64,000 bases of DNA from Paeniglutamicibacter gangotriensis Lz1y (GCF_000348945.1 NZ_AOCK01000007.1:124001-188000); one strand, 5' to 3'. Counted from the stretch's first letter, positions 27,176 to 36,332 are shown. Numbers and translations are program-made. Notes: a model not told the origin generated them from the sequence alone.

Positions 27176-28861
27176 TCACGACAACGTCTTGAGGAACGCC
27201 TCACGACGGATGGCTTGTTCCACCGGATCCGGCACGGGTAGCGAGGCGATGAGCCGCCGCGTGTAGGGGTGCTGGGGGTCGCCCATTACCTGGTTGCCGA
27301 TGCCTTCCTCGACGAGCTTTCCGCGGTACAGCACACCCACCCAGGTGGAAAGCATGTCCACCACGGCCAGGTCGTGGGAGATGAACAGGGCAGCGAAACC
27401 GAGCTCGGCCTGCAGCTCCTTGAACAGCTCCAGCACCTTGGCCTGCACCGAGACATCCAGTGCACTGGTCGGCTCGTCGGCGATCAGCAGCTTCGGATCC
27501 AACGCCAGGGCCCTGGCCAACGAGGCACGCTGACGCTGCCCGCCGGAAAGCTCGTGCGGGAAGCGGGCGGCAAACGCTGCCGGCAGCTGCACCGCTTCGA
27601 GCAGCTCCTCAACCTTCTTGCGGGCCGCGCGCGGCTCCAGCGAGGTGTGCACGTACAACGGCTCGGCCACACATTCGCCCACCGAAAGCTGCGGGTTGAA
27701 GCTGGCCGCCGGGTCCTGAAACACGAACCCGATGTCCTGGCGCACCTTCTTGAAACTGCGCTCCTTGAACCCGAGCATCTCGTGGCCCAGCACCTTCAGC
27801 GATCCGGAGCTGACCCGGTTCAGTCCGGCGATGGCCCGGCCAATGGTGGTCTTGCCGGAGCCCGACTCCCCCACCAGCCCGTAGACCTCCCCGGCGCAGA
27901 TCTGCAGGGACACCCCATCCACCGCGGTGAAGGAGGGGGAACCCAGGCGTCCAGGGAAGGTGATGTTCAGGTCCGTGGCCTCGACCAGCACCTCTTGCTC
28001 CTGCCCGGAGCGTTCGCTCATCCCCGCGGAGGCGGAGTTCCGGCCCAGGTGCGGCACCGCTGCCAGCAGCGCCTGGGTGTATTCTTCACGCGGGTTGGCG
28101 AAGAGCTCCACGCTCGGCGCGGTTTCCACGATCTTGCCCTGGTACATCACCACCACCCGGTCCGCGAGGTCGGCGACCACCCCCATATTGTGGGTGATCA
28201 GCACGATCCCGGTGTTGAAGTCGTCGCGGACCTCGCGCAGCAGCTCCAGGATTTCGGCCTGCACCGTGACATCCAAGGCCGTGGTGGGTTCGTCGGCGAC
28301 GATCAGCGCCGGGTTCAGGGCCAGCGCCGCGGCGATGACCACGCGCTGCTTCTGCCCGCCGGAGAATTGGTGAGGGTAGTAGTTGACGCGCTTTTCCGGC
28401 TCGGGGATGCCGACCTTGCGCAACACCTCGATGGCGCGGGCCTTGGCTTCCTTTTTGGAGACCTTGCCGTGCGCGCGGAGGCCCTCGATGATCTGCCAGC
28501 CCACGGTGTAGACCGGGTTCAGTGCGGTGGAGGGCTCCTGGAAGACCATCGACACGTCATCCCCGCGCATCGCGCGCAGCTCGCGGGCCGAGAGCGTGAG
28601 CATGTTGCTGCCGTTGAGCAGCACCGCCCCGCGGGCCGTGGCGGTCTCGGCCAGCAGCCCCAAGATGGTGCGGGCCGTGACCGATTTGCCGGATCCGGAT
28701 TCGCCGACCACGGCCACGACCTCGCCTGCACTGACCTCGAAGCCGACCTTGCGGACCGCGGGGACCTGCCCGGCGTCGGTGGCGAAGGTGACCTCGAGGT
28801 CCTCGATGGACAGTACGATGCCGTCGGCCCGACCGGTCGCGTCTAGTGGTTGCGCGTTCAT
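27176..28861 (-). CDS. Fused dipeptide/oligopeptide ABC transporter ATPase (DppD-DppF type)
   Basis: One 561-residue polypeptide carries two ABC ATPase domains. Domain 1 (about 15-270) has GESGSGKSVTAR, FSGGQKQRVVIA and LIVADEPTTALD. Domain 2 (about 300-555) has GESGSGKTTIGR, LSGGQRQRASLA and LLIADEPTSALD. Each domain ends with an oligopeptide-transporter C-terminal segment (NPREEYTQALL and DPQHPYTRRLI). The fused form replaces separate DppD and DppF proteins. The ATG at 28861 overlaps the permease stop by ATGA. It is the last gene of a four-gene importer operon (binding protein, two permeases, ATPase). Confidence 0.95.
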   Translation of the reverse strand: MNAQPLDATGRADGIVLSIEDLEVTFATDAGQVPAVRKVGFEVSAGEVVAVVGESGSGKSVTARTILGLLAETATARGAVLLNGSNMLTLSARELRAMRGDDVSMVFQEPSTALNPVYTVGWQIIEGLRAHGKVSKKEAKARAIEVLRKVGIPEPEKRVNYYPHQFSGGQKQRVVIAAALALNPALIVADEPTTALDVTVQAEILELLREVRDDFNTGIVLITHNMGVVADLADRVVVMYQGKIVETAPSVELFANPREEYTQALLAAVPHLGRNSASAGMSERSGQEQEVLVEATDLNITFPGRLGSPSFTAVDGVSLQICAGEVYGLVGESGSGKTTIGRAIAGLNRVSSGSLKVLGHEMLGFKERSFKKVRQDIGFVFQDPAASFNPQLSVGECVAEPLYVHTSLEPRAARKKVEELLEAVQLPAAFAARFPHELSGGQRQRASLARALALDPKLLIADEPTSALDVSVQAKVLELFKELQAELGFAALFISHDLAVVDMLSTWVGVLYRGKLVEEGIGNQVMGDPQHPYTRRLIASLPVPDPVEQAIRREAFLKTLS

Positions 28862-29832
28862 GCTGTGGCCTTTCCGCCGCGGTTCTTGGCCTTGCGGCGC
28901 AGCCGCAGGCGTGGATCCGCCAAGTCGTTCATGGATTCGCCCACCAGGGTCAGTCCGAGCACCGTGAGCACGATCGCGGCACCCGGGAAGACCCCGGTCC
29001 ACCAGATCCCGCTGGTCGCATCGCTCATCGCACGGTTCAGGTCAAAGCCCCATTCGGAGGCCGCGGTAGGTTCGATGCCGAAGCCCAAAAAGCCCAGGCC
29101 CGCCAGGGTCAGCAGCGCCTCGGAGGCGTTGAGCGTGAAGATCAGCGGCAGCGTCCGGGTGGCGTTGCGGAAGATGTGTTTGAACATGATCCTGCCGCTG
29201 GAGGCGCCCACGACCTTCGCGGATTCCACAAATGGTTCGGCCTTCAGCCGGACGGTTTCGGCGCGGATCACCCGGAAGTACTGCGGGATGAAGACCACGG
29301 TGATGGAGATGGCCGCGGCCATCACCCCGCCCCACAGGCTGGATTGGCCTTGGGAGATCACGATGGACATCACGATGGCCAGCAGCAGCGAGGGGAAGGC
29401 GTAGATGGCATCTGCCAGCACCACCATGATCCGATCCAGCCAGCCGCCGAGGTACCCGGAGACCAGGCCCAGGATCACCCCGAGGAAGATGGAGAAGGCC
29501 ACGGCGATGACGATGACCGCGAAGGCTGTCTGTGCGCCCCAGAGCGTACGGGAGAACACGTCGAACCCGCCCACGGTGGTGCCCCAGAGGAATCTGCCGC
29601 CGGGCGGTGCCTGGGTGGGGAAGTTGCCCGAGGCATCGGAAATCTGTGCGTGCCCGTACGGCGCAATCAGCGGGGCCAGGGCGGCGGCCAGGACGAAGAT
29701 GCAGGTGAGCACCAAACCGGCGACGAGCATGCCGCGCTGCAGCCCGGCGCTCATCCGGTAGTGGGAGATGATGGGCAGACGCTGCCACAGCGGTTTTCCG
29801 GCCCGCGGGGTGCTGACGATGGATGTACTCAT
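28858..29832 (-). CDS. ABC importer permease, DppC type
   Basis: The 324-residue permease has a short N-tail, a first membrane helix (about 35-55), a periplasmic loop, then five helices in the BPD_transp_1 domain. The EAA-like coupling loop is visible as ESAKVVGASSGRIMFKHIFRN. It forms the channel with the DppB-type protein encoded immediately upstream. The ATG at 29832 lies two bases after the upstream stop, with GAGG inside the end of that gene. The frame extends upstream to 29991 but that part overlaps the DppB gene and is not real. Confidence 0.95.
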   Translation of the reverse strand: MSTSIVSTPRAGKPLWQRLPIISHYRMSAGLQRGMLVAGLVLTCIFVLAAALAPLIAPYGHAQISDASGNFPTQAPPGGRFLWGTTVGGFDVFSRTLWGAQTAFAVIVIAVAFSIFLGVILGLVSGYLGGWLDRIMVVLADAIYAFPSLLLAIVMSIVISQGQSSLWGGVMAAAISITVVFIPQYFRVIRAETVRLKAEPFVESAKVVGASSGRIMFKHIFRNATRTLPLIFTLNASEALLTLAGLGFLGFGIEPTAASEWGFDLNRAMSDATSGIWWTGVFPGAAIVLTVLGLTLVGESMNDLADPRLRLRRKAKNRGGKATA

Positions 29833-29834
29833 GG

Positions 29835-30929
29835 TTAGAACCTCACTCGGGGGTCGATGAGTGCGGCAACGATGTCCACAATGAAATTGGTCAGCGCGAC
29901 GATGACTGCCAGCAGCACCACGATGCCCTGCACCGCCACGAAGTCGCGCGCGGTGAGGTACTGGGCCAGCATGAAGCCCAGGCCCTTCCACTCGAAGGTG
30001 GTCTCGGTGAGTACCGCGCCACCGAGCAGCAACGCGATCTGCAGGCCCATCACGGTGATGATGGGGATCAGCGCCGGACGGTAGGCGTGCTTGGTGAGCA
30101 GCCGGTACTCGGAGACTCCGCGGGAGCGGCCTGCCTCCACGTATTCGCGGCCCAGGGTACCGATGACGTTGGTGCGCACCAGGCGCAGGAACACCCCGGC
30201 GGTGAGCAGGCCCAGGGCCACGGCGGGCAGGATCGCGTGCTGGATGACATCTGAAGCAGCCTCCATATTTCCCGAGCGCAGTGCGTCAAGCAGGTAGATG
30301 CCCGACGGGTTTTGCAGCCTGGTCAGCGATAATTCTGCGTTGATGCCGGCACGACCGGCGATCGGCAGCCAGCCCAGCCAGACCCCGAAGATCAGCTTGA
30401 GCAGCAGCCCGGCGAAGAACACCGGGGTGGCGTAGCACAGGATCGCGAAGACGCGCAGCATCGCATCTGGCCAGCGGTCGCGCAGCTTGGCCGAGAGCAA
30501 GCCGAAGGGGATGCCGATGAGCAGGGCGATGAGCAGGGAGTTGAAGGCCAGTTCCGCGGTGGCCGACCCGTAGGTCAGCAGCACCTCGGTGACCGCACGG
30601 TTATCGGAGATGGTGCGGCCGAAGTTGCCGGTGAAAACCTGTCCGAGGTATTCGAAGTACTGGACCATCACCGGGCGGTCGTAGCCGGCCTCGGCGATGC
30701 GCTCGGCCAGCTGGCCGGGGGTCAAACGGCCGCCGAGGGCCGCGGTGATCGGGTCGCCGGTGATGCGCATCAGGAAGAAGACGAGCGTGACCAGGATGAA
30801 AATAGTGGGGAAGATCAGCAGGAAGCGTGTGACGAGGTAGCGCGCAAAACTTCCCCCTGCCTTGGTGGGCTTCGTTGTCGGGCCCGGGAGCGCCGAGGGT
30901 TCCTCGGCAAGTTCGGTGGTGATGGCCAT
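29835..30929 (-). CDS. ABC importer permease, DppB type
   Basis: The 364-residue permease has an N-terminal cytosolic extension of about 30 residues before the first helix (LVTRFLLIFPTIFILVTLVFFLM). The periplasmic segment DPITAALGGRLTPGQLAERI follows, then the six-helix permease core. The coupling loop reads EYVEAGRSRGVSEYRLLTKHAYR. It is the first permease after the binding-protein gene, separated from it by 152 bases holding a strong stem-loop. Confidence 0.95.
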   Translation of the reverse strand: MAITTELAEEPSALPGPTTKPTKAGGSFARYLVTRFLLIFPTIFILVTLVFFLMRITGDPITAALGGRLTPGQLAERIAEAGYDRPVMVQYFEYLGQVFTGNFGRTISDNRAVTEVLLTYGSATAELAFNSLLIALLIGIPFGLLSAKLRDRWPDAMLRVFAILCYATPVFFAGLLLKLIFGVWLGWLPIAGRAGINAELSLTRLQNPSGIYLLDALRSGNMEAASDVIQHAILPAVALGLLTAGVFLRLVRTNVIGTLGREYVEAGRSRGVSEYRLLTKHAYRPALIPIITVMGLQIALLLGGAVLTETTFEWKGLGFMLAQYLTARDFVAVQGIVVLLAVIVALTNFIVDIVAALIDPRVRF

Positions 30930-30982
30930 GAGGTGGTGGAGTCCTAGCTCAGGAAACGGTGGAAAACTGTGCGGCGGGCCGC

Positions 30983-31030
30983 AACCAAGCCGCGCCCACC
31001 GTCAAAACTGTCGGTGTGCGCGGCTTGGTT
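30983..31030 (-). promoter_or_regulatory. Intercistronic stem-loop between binding-protein and permease genes
   Basis: Two 19-base arms (30983-31001 and 31012-31030) pair with a single mismatch around a 10-base loop. There is no T-run, so full termination is unlikely. Such structures after solute-binding-protein genes commonly stabilise the upstream mRNA or reduce readthrough, giving more binding protein than permease. Confidence 0.65.
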
Positions 31031-31081
31031 GGGCCGTAGGCAGGATGCTTCGCGGTGGGTATCCGCGAGTCGCAGGGGAAT

Positions 31082-32719
31082 CTACTTGAAGACGACGCCC
31101 AAACGGAACTTGAACGAAGCGTCGAGCGTGGACTCCACGCCCTTCACATCGGCGCCGACCACGGCGACCTGAGCACCTTGCAGGATCGGCAGGGTGGAGA
31201 GATCCTCGGCGACCTTGGTCTGAATTTCCTCGATCAGCTCGGTGCGCTTGTCACGGTCGGTTTCGACGCGCTGCTCGTTGATCAGCTTGCCGACCTCCGC
31301 GTTGTCGTACCCATTGCCCAGGAAGTTGTCCTTGGCGAAGAACGGCGAGAGGAAGTTATCGGCATCCGAATAGTCCGGGAACCAACCCAGCTGGTAGGCC
31401 GGGTAGTCGGTGACGCGTGACTTCTGGTACGTGACCCATTCGGTGGACTGCAGGTCGACCTTGAACAGGCCGCCTTCTTCCAGCTGGTTCTTCACCATGG
31501 CGTATTCATCACCGGAGCTCGGACCGTAGTGGTCCGGGTTGTACTGCAGCTTCAGGGTGATCGGGGCATCTACCCCTGCGTCCTTCAGCACTGCCTTGGC
31601 CTTGTCCAGCGACGGGCCCCCGTCCTCGCCGTACATGTCCTTCAGCGGTTCGATGGCACCGGTGAAGCCCGCCGGAACGTAGGAGTACGCCGGGATGTAG
31701 GTGTCCTTGTAGACCTGGGTGGCGATGGCCTGGCGATCAAGCAGGTTGGCCGCGGCCTGGCGGACCGCCTGTGACTTCTTCTCATCCGCGTCCGAGGTCT
31801 TGGCCCCGAACGGCATGATGTCGAAGTTGAACACAATGTAGCGCAGCTCGCCACCGGCACCCTTGAGCACCTGGACGTTGGAGTCCTTGGAGAGGTCCTC
31901 GACGTCCGTGGGCGAGAGCGAGCGCCAGGCAACATCGATGTTGCCCTGCTGCACGTCGAGCTTCAGGTTGTTGGAGTCCGCGTAGTACTTGATGTTGGCT
32001 TCGGTATTCGCCGGTTCACCGAGCAAGCCCTGGTAGCCTTCGTAGGCCTTGAGGGAGATCAGCGAGTTCTTGGCGAAGGACTCGATCGTGTACTGGCCGG
32101 CGAAGCCCTCGCCGGAAATGATCGCGTCATCGTCCAGGATTTCGTCGGCCGGGAAGAGTTCGTCGTCAACGATCGGGCCCACGGGGCTGGTGAGCACCTG
32201 TGGGAAGGTCTGGTCGTTGCCGCTCTTGAGCTTGAAGACCACGGTGGTTGCGTCCGGGGCCTCGACGCTATCGAGGTTGCCCAGCAGGGAAGCGGGACCA
32301 TTGGGATCGTTGATCTTCACCTGGCGGTCGAAGGTGTGCTTGACGTCCTTGGAGTCCAGATCGGAACCGTTGGCCCATTTCAGTCCGGGCTTCAACTTCA
32401 CGGTGTATTCGGTCGGGGTGCTGAACTCGGCGGAGACCGCCATGTCGTTCTCCGGTTCGGCCGATCCGGGCTTGGAGTTCAGCAGGAACGGGTAGATCTG
32501 GTTCATGACCATGAACGAGCCATTGTCATAGGAACCGGCCGGGTCAAGGGAAGTGGTCTTGTCGGTGGTTCCCAGGGTGATCGGCGCACTTGTGGTGCCG
32601 CCGTCGCCTCCTTCGCTGCCCTCGGGGCTTGCGGCCGGACCGGTACAACCGGTCAGGGCCAGGGCAGAGATGCCGATAACGGCTGCGGCGAGACGCATCC
32701 CGTTTTTCTTGCGGGCCAT
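31082..32719 (-). CDS. Dipeptide/oligopeptide ABC importer substrate-binding lipoprotein
   Basis: The 545-residue lipoprotein has a signal peptide ending in LALTGC (Cys25) and a Ser/Gly-rich spacer. The SBP_bac_5 domain shows family segments such as YTVKLKPGLKWANGSDLDSKDVKHTFDRQ and VRQAAANLLDRQAIATQVY. It should capture peptides or another nickel/peptide-class solute at the membrane; the ligand cannot be told. I take the ATG at 32719 with AGGA six bases upstream rather than the TTG two codons before. It is the promoter-proximal gene of the importer operon. Confidence 0.94.
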   Translation of the reverse strand: MARKKNGMRLAAAVIGISALALTGCTGPAASPEGSEGGDGGTTSAPITLGTTDKTTSLDPAGSYDNGSFMVMNQIYPFLLNSKPGSAEPENDMAVSAEFSTPTEYTVKLKPGLKWANGSDLDSKDVKHTFDRQVKINDPNGPASLLGNLDSVEAPDATTVVFKLKSGNDQTFPQVLTSPVGPIVDDELFPADEILDDDAIISGEGFAGQYTIESFAKNSLISLKAYEGYQGLLGEPANTEANIKYYADSNNLKLDVQQGNIDVAWRSLSPTDVEDLSKDSNVQVLKGAGGELRYIVFNFDIMPFGAKTSDADEKKSQAVRQAAANLLDRQAIATQVYKDTYIPAYSYVPAGFTGAIEPLKDMYGEDGGPSLDKAKAVLKDAGVDAPITLKLQYNPDHYGPSSGDEYAMVKNQLEEGGLFKVDLQSTEWVTYQKSRVTDYPAYQLGWFPDYSDADNFLSPFFAKDNFLGNGYDNAEVGKLINEQRVETDRDKRTELIEEIQTKVAEDLSTLPILQGAQVAVVGADVKGVESTLDASFKFRLGVVFK

Positions 32720-32777
32720 GAGCAATCCTTAATCTGTCTGCGAGCACGTGAAGTGTGAGTAAACCCACGTGCCATAC

Positions 32778-32808
32778 AGCCTAGGTGATCACCGTCACCA
32801 AATACCAA
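32778..32808 (-). promoter_or_regulatory. Possible promoter/operator of the ABC importer operon
   Basis: On the minus strand TTGGTA (32803-32808) and TAGGCT (32778-32783) frame a 19-bp spacer. The spacer contains the perfect palindrome GGTGATCACC (32784-32793). A repressor binding there would block transcription of the binding-protein gene, which starts about 60 bases downstream. The spacer is slightly long. Confidence 0.35.
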
Positions 32809-32933
32809 TATCCCGGACCTTGGCACGGATTGAAACCCAAACGTGATAGTTCCATCGCCAAGTCAGCGCCCCGGATGGGGTATAAACCGCACGAGGTCGG
32901 CACAGCGGCACCGGTGGCCTAGGATTAAGCACG

Positions 32934-33299
32934 ATGATGACACGTAGAGACGCAGCCATTGCGTTGGATATCCCCATGGAAATGGCCAAGCGCCACGGAA
33001 TTCCGCCGCGCATGAGCGAAGCGGCCTTTGCCGAGTTGAACACCAATCCCCCGGCTTGGCTGATTCAATCGCGCGCCAACCGAACCGGTAAACGACCCGT
33101 GTGGGTCCACCTGACCTGCGCTGTTTGTGGGTTCTCCGAGACCGAGCGACCCAAGAAGTGGTGGCCCGAGTTCGACTTCGTGCACTGCACCGAACACGGT
33201 CCTGCGCAGCTGCCGAGCCTGGAAGCGGGCAAGACCCGTTTGGAATACCCCGACATCTCCCCCCGTATGTACGGCATCGTCGACGAAGACAAGGCCTAA
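32934..33299 (+). CDS. Conserved small protein with putative zinc site
   Basis: The 121-residue protein is of unknown function; similar proteins occur in Micrococcales (recalled). The N-terminal half is helical and rich in Met/Arg (MMTRRDAAIALDIPMEMAKRHGIP). The middle contains CAVCGF and then HCTEHG about 22 residues later, giving two Cys, then His-Cys and His, a plausible zinc-binding set. PKKWWPEFDF between them is distinctive. There is no signal peptide or membrane helix. AGGA lies about nine bases before the first of two adjacent ATGs. It diverges from the ABC importer and ends at an intrinsic terminator. Confidence 0.75.
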   Translation: MMTRRDAAIALDIPMEMAKRHGIPPRMSEAAFAELNTNPPAWLIQSRANRTGKRPVWVHLTCAVCGFSETERPKKWWPEFDFVHCTEHGPAQLPSLEAGKTRLEYPDISPRMYGIVDEDKA

Positions 33300-33325
33300 C
33301 CCTCAGCGCTTTTTGAACACCAATC

Positions 33326-33370
33326 TCCCGCCTGCCAGCCGCTTTCCGCGACCTGCAGGCGGGATTTTTT
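33326..33370 (+). terminator. Intrinsic terminator
   Basis: TCCCGCCTGC (33326-33335) pairs with GCAGGCGGGA (33355-33364) and is followed by six T residues. It ends the small zinc-site gene. Confidence 0.85.
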
Positions 33371-33496
33371 GTGCGTGGGCAAGCAACAACGCCATGAGCC
33401 TGCTCACCCTGCGCCGCCCTCGCCGTGCCGTCGGTTGAGTGTGGAACGGCGTCGGTCCCGGGCCCCGGGTGATGGTTCGAGGTTCTGTTTCCCCGC

Positions 33497-34705
33497 TCAC
33501 GCATGATCCGTGGCGGCCCTTTCCCATCTGTGGAGGTTGGGCCAGGCGATGGCCGCGCAGAGGATGAACACCACGGTCCCGGCCAGGAACGGCACGGCAA
33601 GATCGAATGCTGTCGCGAGCAGCCCGCCCAGGCCGGCACCGACGCTCAGTCCGGCCAGACCGAACAATTTCGAGACGGCATTGACTCGTCCGCGCAGCTG
33701 ATCCGGCACCAGACGTTGGCGCAGGGAGCTGACGCAGATGCTGAAGATCACGGCGTGCAGGATGTAGGTGGCCAAGAACAATCCGGCCACCCACGGGACA
33801 TCGGTCAAGAAAATCGCCAACAGGCTGGCCGCGCCCACCAGCAGGCTGCCGGCGGTGGTGGCCCCATACCCGATCCTGCGGCGCAGCGGCGCCACCACTG
33901 CCGCCCCGCCGAGCCCGCCCAGCGCCGATACCGAGAGCAGGATCCCATAACCTGCGGACCCCAGACCCAGCACGTCCTGCACAAACAGGACCAGGATCGA
34001 GAACGGCATCATGTAACCGATGCTTGCCAATCCGCTGATGACCGCCAACGAGCGCAGCAGTGGGTGCCTGGCCAGCCATGTGGCCCCTTCGGCAACCTCG
34101 CGGTGCAGCGATCTTCGGGGCCCGGGCCGTCGTCCGGGCCGGAAGGTACCCACCACACCCAGGAAAAGGAACGCGGCCGCCGCGTACGCCCCGGCGGTGG
34201 TGGCGAGGGGCAAGGCCATGGCCGCGGCGAACAGCAACCCGCCCAGCGGCGGGCCGATGAACTCGTCGGCAACCAGCTGAGTGGCGGAAATCTGGCTGTT
34301 GGCCCGGTCCAGGTCCTTGCTGTCCACCAGTGACGGGAGGATGGCCAATGCCGAGTTGTCCGAAGCCGTTTCCAGCAGCCCGATCAGGGTGAAGACCACA
34401 TACAGGGCCGGCAGCGACCCGGTTCCGGTGGCCACCAGCACTGCCAAGACCGCCAACAGGAGGCTTCTGCCCAGATTGGAGACCCCGAGAATCTTTTTGC
34501 GGTCCATCCGGTCCACGACGGCGCCGACGGGCAGCACCACCAGGAATTTGGCCGCCGAATACACCATGGGCAGCCCCGCGACCAGCAGCGGGTTGGTCGT
34601 CAACGCCGTGGCCAGCAACGGGATGGCGACGTAGCTGATGCCATCGCCAAAGTTCGAGGCGGCATGGCCCGCCCACAATCTTCGGTATCTGCGCCCCAGC
34701 GACAT
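33497..34705 (-). CDS. MFS transporter, probable drug or metabolite exporter
   Basis: The 402-residue protein has about twelve membrane helices and the MFS loop motif GAVVDRMDRKK between helices 2 and 3, followed by an N-terminal-half pattern seen in the MFS_3/enterobactin-exporter-like group. The start MSLGRRYRRLWAGHAASNFGDG is characteristic of that group, so the ATG at 34705 is used. The open frame upstream runs into the divergent TPR gene region and is discarded. Substrate cannot be inferred. No regulator gene is adjacent. Confidence 0.88.
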   Translation of the reverse strand: MSLGRRYRRLWAGHAASNFGDGISYVAIPLLATALTTNPLLVAGLPMVYSAAKFLVVLPVGAVVDRMDRKKILGVSNLGRSLLLAVLAVLVATGTGSLPALYVVFTLIGLLETASDNSALAILPSLVDSKDLDRANSQISATQLVADEFIGPPLGGLLFAAAMALPLATTAGAYAAAAFLFLGVVGTFRPGRRPGPRRSLHREVAEGATWLARHPLLRSLAVISGLASIGYMMPFSILVLFVQDVLGLGSAGYGILLSVSALGGLGGAAVVAPLRRRIGYGATTAGSLLVGAASLLAIFLTDVPWVAGLFLATYILHAVIFSICVSSLRQRLVPDQLRGRVNAVSKLFGLAGLSVGAGLGGLLATAFDLAVPFLAGTVVFILCAAIAWPNLHRWERAATDHA

Positions 34706-34796
34706 GATCTCAGATCCTACAGGCAGTTCCGCTGCCCGCCGGCGAGGCCAAGTCCCCTGCCAACTCGCCACCGAGCTAACTCCCCAGGGACGGGAA

Positions 34797-35339
34797 TTGC
34801 CGGATACTGGGTCCACGACACTGGATGATGAACTCGATCGGATCTTCGCAGCCGGCGACCGAAACAATATGCAGCCCACCATTGAGGCGCTGTTGCCGAT
34901 CGCCCACGAGCACCCGGCCATTCCCCGGGTCCTGTACGAGGTTGGCGGAGCCTACGACACCGCGGGCGAGGAACGCACCGCTGCCTGTTACTACGAGCGG
35001 GCCCTGCAGGCCGGGCTGTCCGGTGATGAGCTGCGCCGATGCTACGTGCAGTACGGATCCACCTTGCGGAACCTTGGCGAGCTTGCCGGTTCGGCCGCGG
35101 TCTTCGAGCGTGCCAGGGCACAATTTCCTGACTCACCGTCCCTGGCTGTGTTCGAGGCGATCTCTTTGCATGCCTGCAGCCGGCTCGACGCGGCAGTTGC
35201 CACCCTGCTCGAGGTGGTCGCCGCAGGTGTCCAGACCCCGGATCTGGACAGGTACAAACCCGCCATCCGCGGCAACGCCTCCTACATCAGGTCCCTCGCT
35301 GAAGATCCGCACCCCGAGGGGCCTCCCGAGGGCAGCTAG
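34797..35339 (+). CDS. Small tetratricopeptide-repeat protein
   Basis: The 180-residue protein contains about three TPR-like helical pairs (IPRVLYEVGGAYDTAGEERTAACYYERALQ, then a second pair with LRRCYVQYGSTLRNLGELAGSAAVFERA). It is probably a protein-interaction module with unknown partners. Family members with DDELDRIFAAGDRNNMQPTIEALLP near the N-terminus fit a start close to this point. I use the TTG at 34797 with AGGGA six bases upstream, because the ATGs further up fall within the divergent MFS promoter and give no conserved sequence. The next gene starts 10 bases downstream. Confidence 0.75.
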   Translation: MPDTGSTTLDDELDRIFAAGDRNNMQPTIEALLPIAHEHPAIPRVLYEVGGAYDTAGEERTAACYYERALQAGLSGDELRRCYVQYGSTLRNLGELAGSAAVFERARAQFPDSPSLAVFEAISLHACSRLDAAVATLLEVVAAGVQTPDLDRYKPAIRGNASYIRSLAEDPHPEGPPEGS

Positions 35340-35348
35340 GGTGGCGGC

Positions 35349-35853
35349 ATGATGACTGATTCATTTTCCGAGCACTCCCCCGCGGTGCGGGCCGCTTGGG
35401 TGGGGTTTGGGCTCATCGCCTGCTACGCGATCGTCGGCGCCTTGCAGATCATTGGTGTGGAACCCCGTATCCGCGGTTCCTGGTTCCACGCTGAGAGAAA
35501 TCCGTGCGCACATGTCCGGAGCCAATGTGTCTGGGGGCACGCCCCTGGTGGCGGTGTGGGCACTGACAGGAATCCTGCTGGGCGCCGGAGTGCTGGTAGC
35601 CGCGCTGCGCCGGAAAATCTCCGCCGCCGGTGCCACGAGGCTGCCCTTGGCGATCATCGTGCTCGGTGCCCCCTCGATGATGATCGCTTCGTTCCCCGCG
35701 GGCATGGGTCTGGCCGACACCTTCGGTATCTCCGGCGGCGATCATGCCCCGTGGGGCGCTCTGCTGTGCCTGGTCAGTGCCGTGGCGTTGATTCTCTTGG
35801 CTTTCGTTTGGGTGCGGGCTCGCCCGAAGCCACCGCGGGTTTCGCCGATCTAG
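35349..35853 (+). pseudogene. Frameshifted small membrane protein
   Basis: Reading from ATG 35349 gives one membrane helix (AAWVGFGLIACYAIVGALQIIG), then after GVEP the frame degenerates. Skipping one base in the CCCC run at 35463-35466 restores the sequence GVEPVSAVPGSTLREIRAHM. The new frame then runs through three more hydrophobic helices (VAVWALTGILLGAGVLVAAL, LAIIVLGAPSMMIASF and LLCLVSAVALILLAFVWV) to a stop at 35853. The repaired protein has 167 residues and four helices. The break is either a real frameshift or a sequencing error. Function is unknown. It lies directly downstream of the TPR gene. Confidence 0.7.
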
Positions 35854-35891
35854 TTTTCTGCGCACGGCAGCTCAGCCGGGCGCAGCCGGGC

Positions 35892-36272
35892 TCATTCGTG
35901 GTTCGGGAGGTCCTGGACGGTTCGGGAGAGCAGGCAGAATTCGTTGCCCTCGGGATCAGCCAGGACCACCCAGCTGACCTCGGGCCCCTGCCCCACCTCC
36001 GTGCGCCGGGCACCAAGGCCCAGCAGTCGCTCAAGCTCCACTGCGGTGGATACCCCGTCCGCGCGCAGATCAAAATGCAGCCGGTTCTTCACGCTCTTGG
36101 CCTCGGGCACCGCAAACACCTCAAGGGAAGGCCACGCTTGGTCGCTCGGGCCGATGCCGATGCCCTCGTCGTCTTCTTCGATCACCTGCCAGCCCAGCAC
36201 TGCGCACCAAAAATCGGCCACCACCGATGGATTTGTCGCATCGATGGTTATGGAGGCTAGTCGACTGGTCAT
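35892..36272 (-). CDS. VOC-family (glyoxalase-like) protein
   Basis: The 126-residue protein carries the vicinal-oxygen-chelate fold: TSRLASITIDATNPSVVADFWCAVLGWQV at the N-terminus and ADPEGNEFCLL at the C-terminus, with NRLHFDLRAD in the middle. Potential metal ligands include His in RLHFDL and Glu in GNEFCLL. Such proteins act as lyases, dioxygenases or resistance proteins; nothing here says which. The ATG at 36272 fits the family start. It converges on the frameshifted membrane gene. Confidence 0.82.
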   Translation of the reverse strand: MTSRLASITIDATNPSVVADFWCAVLGWQVIEEDDEGIGIGPSDQAWPSLEVFAVPEAKSVKNRLHFDLRADGVSTAVELERLLGLGARRTEVGQGPEVSWVVLADPEGNEFCLLSRTVQDLPNHE

Positions 36273-36332
36273 GGCCACACGATAGTCGCTCGATTGCGGC
36301 CAGGGAACAGCGAACAGCGACCCATCCCGCAT

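Noticed and set aside
27269-28846. 525-codon plus-strand frame over the ABC ATPase gene
   Set aside because: Antisense shadow of the fused ATPase, low-complexity His/Gly/Arg sequence.
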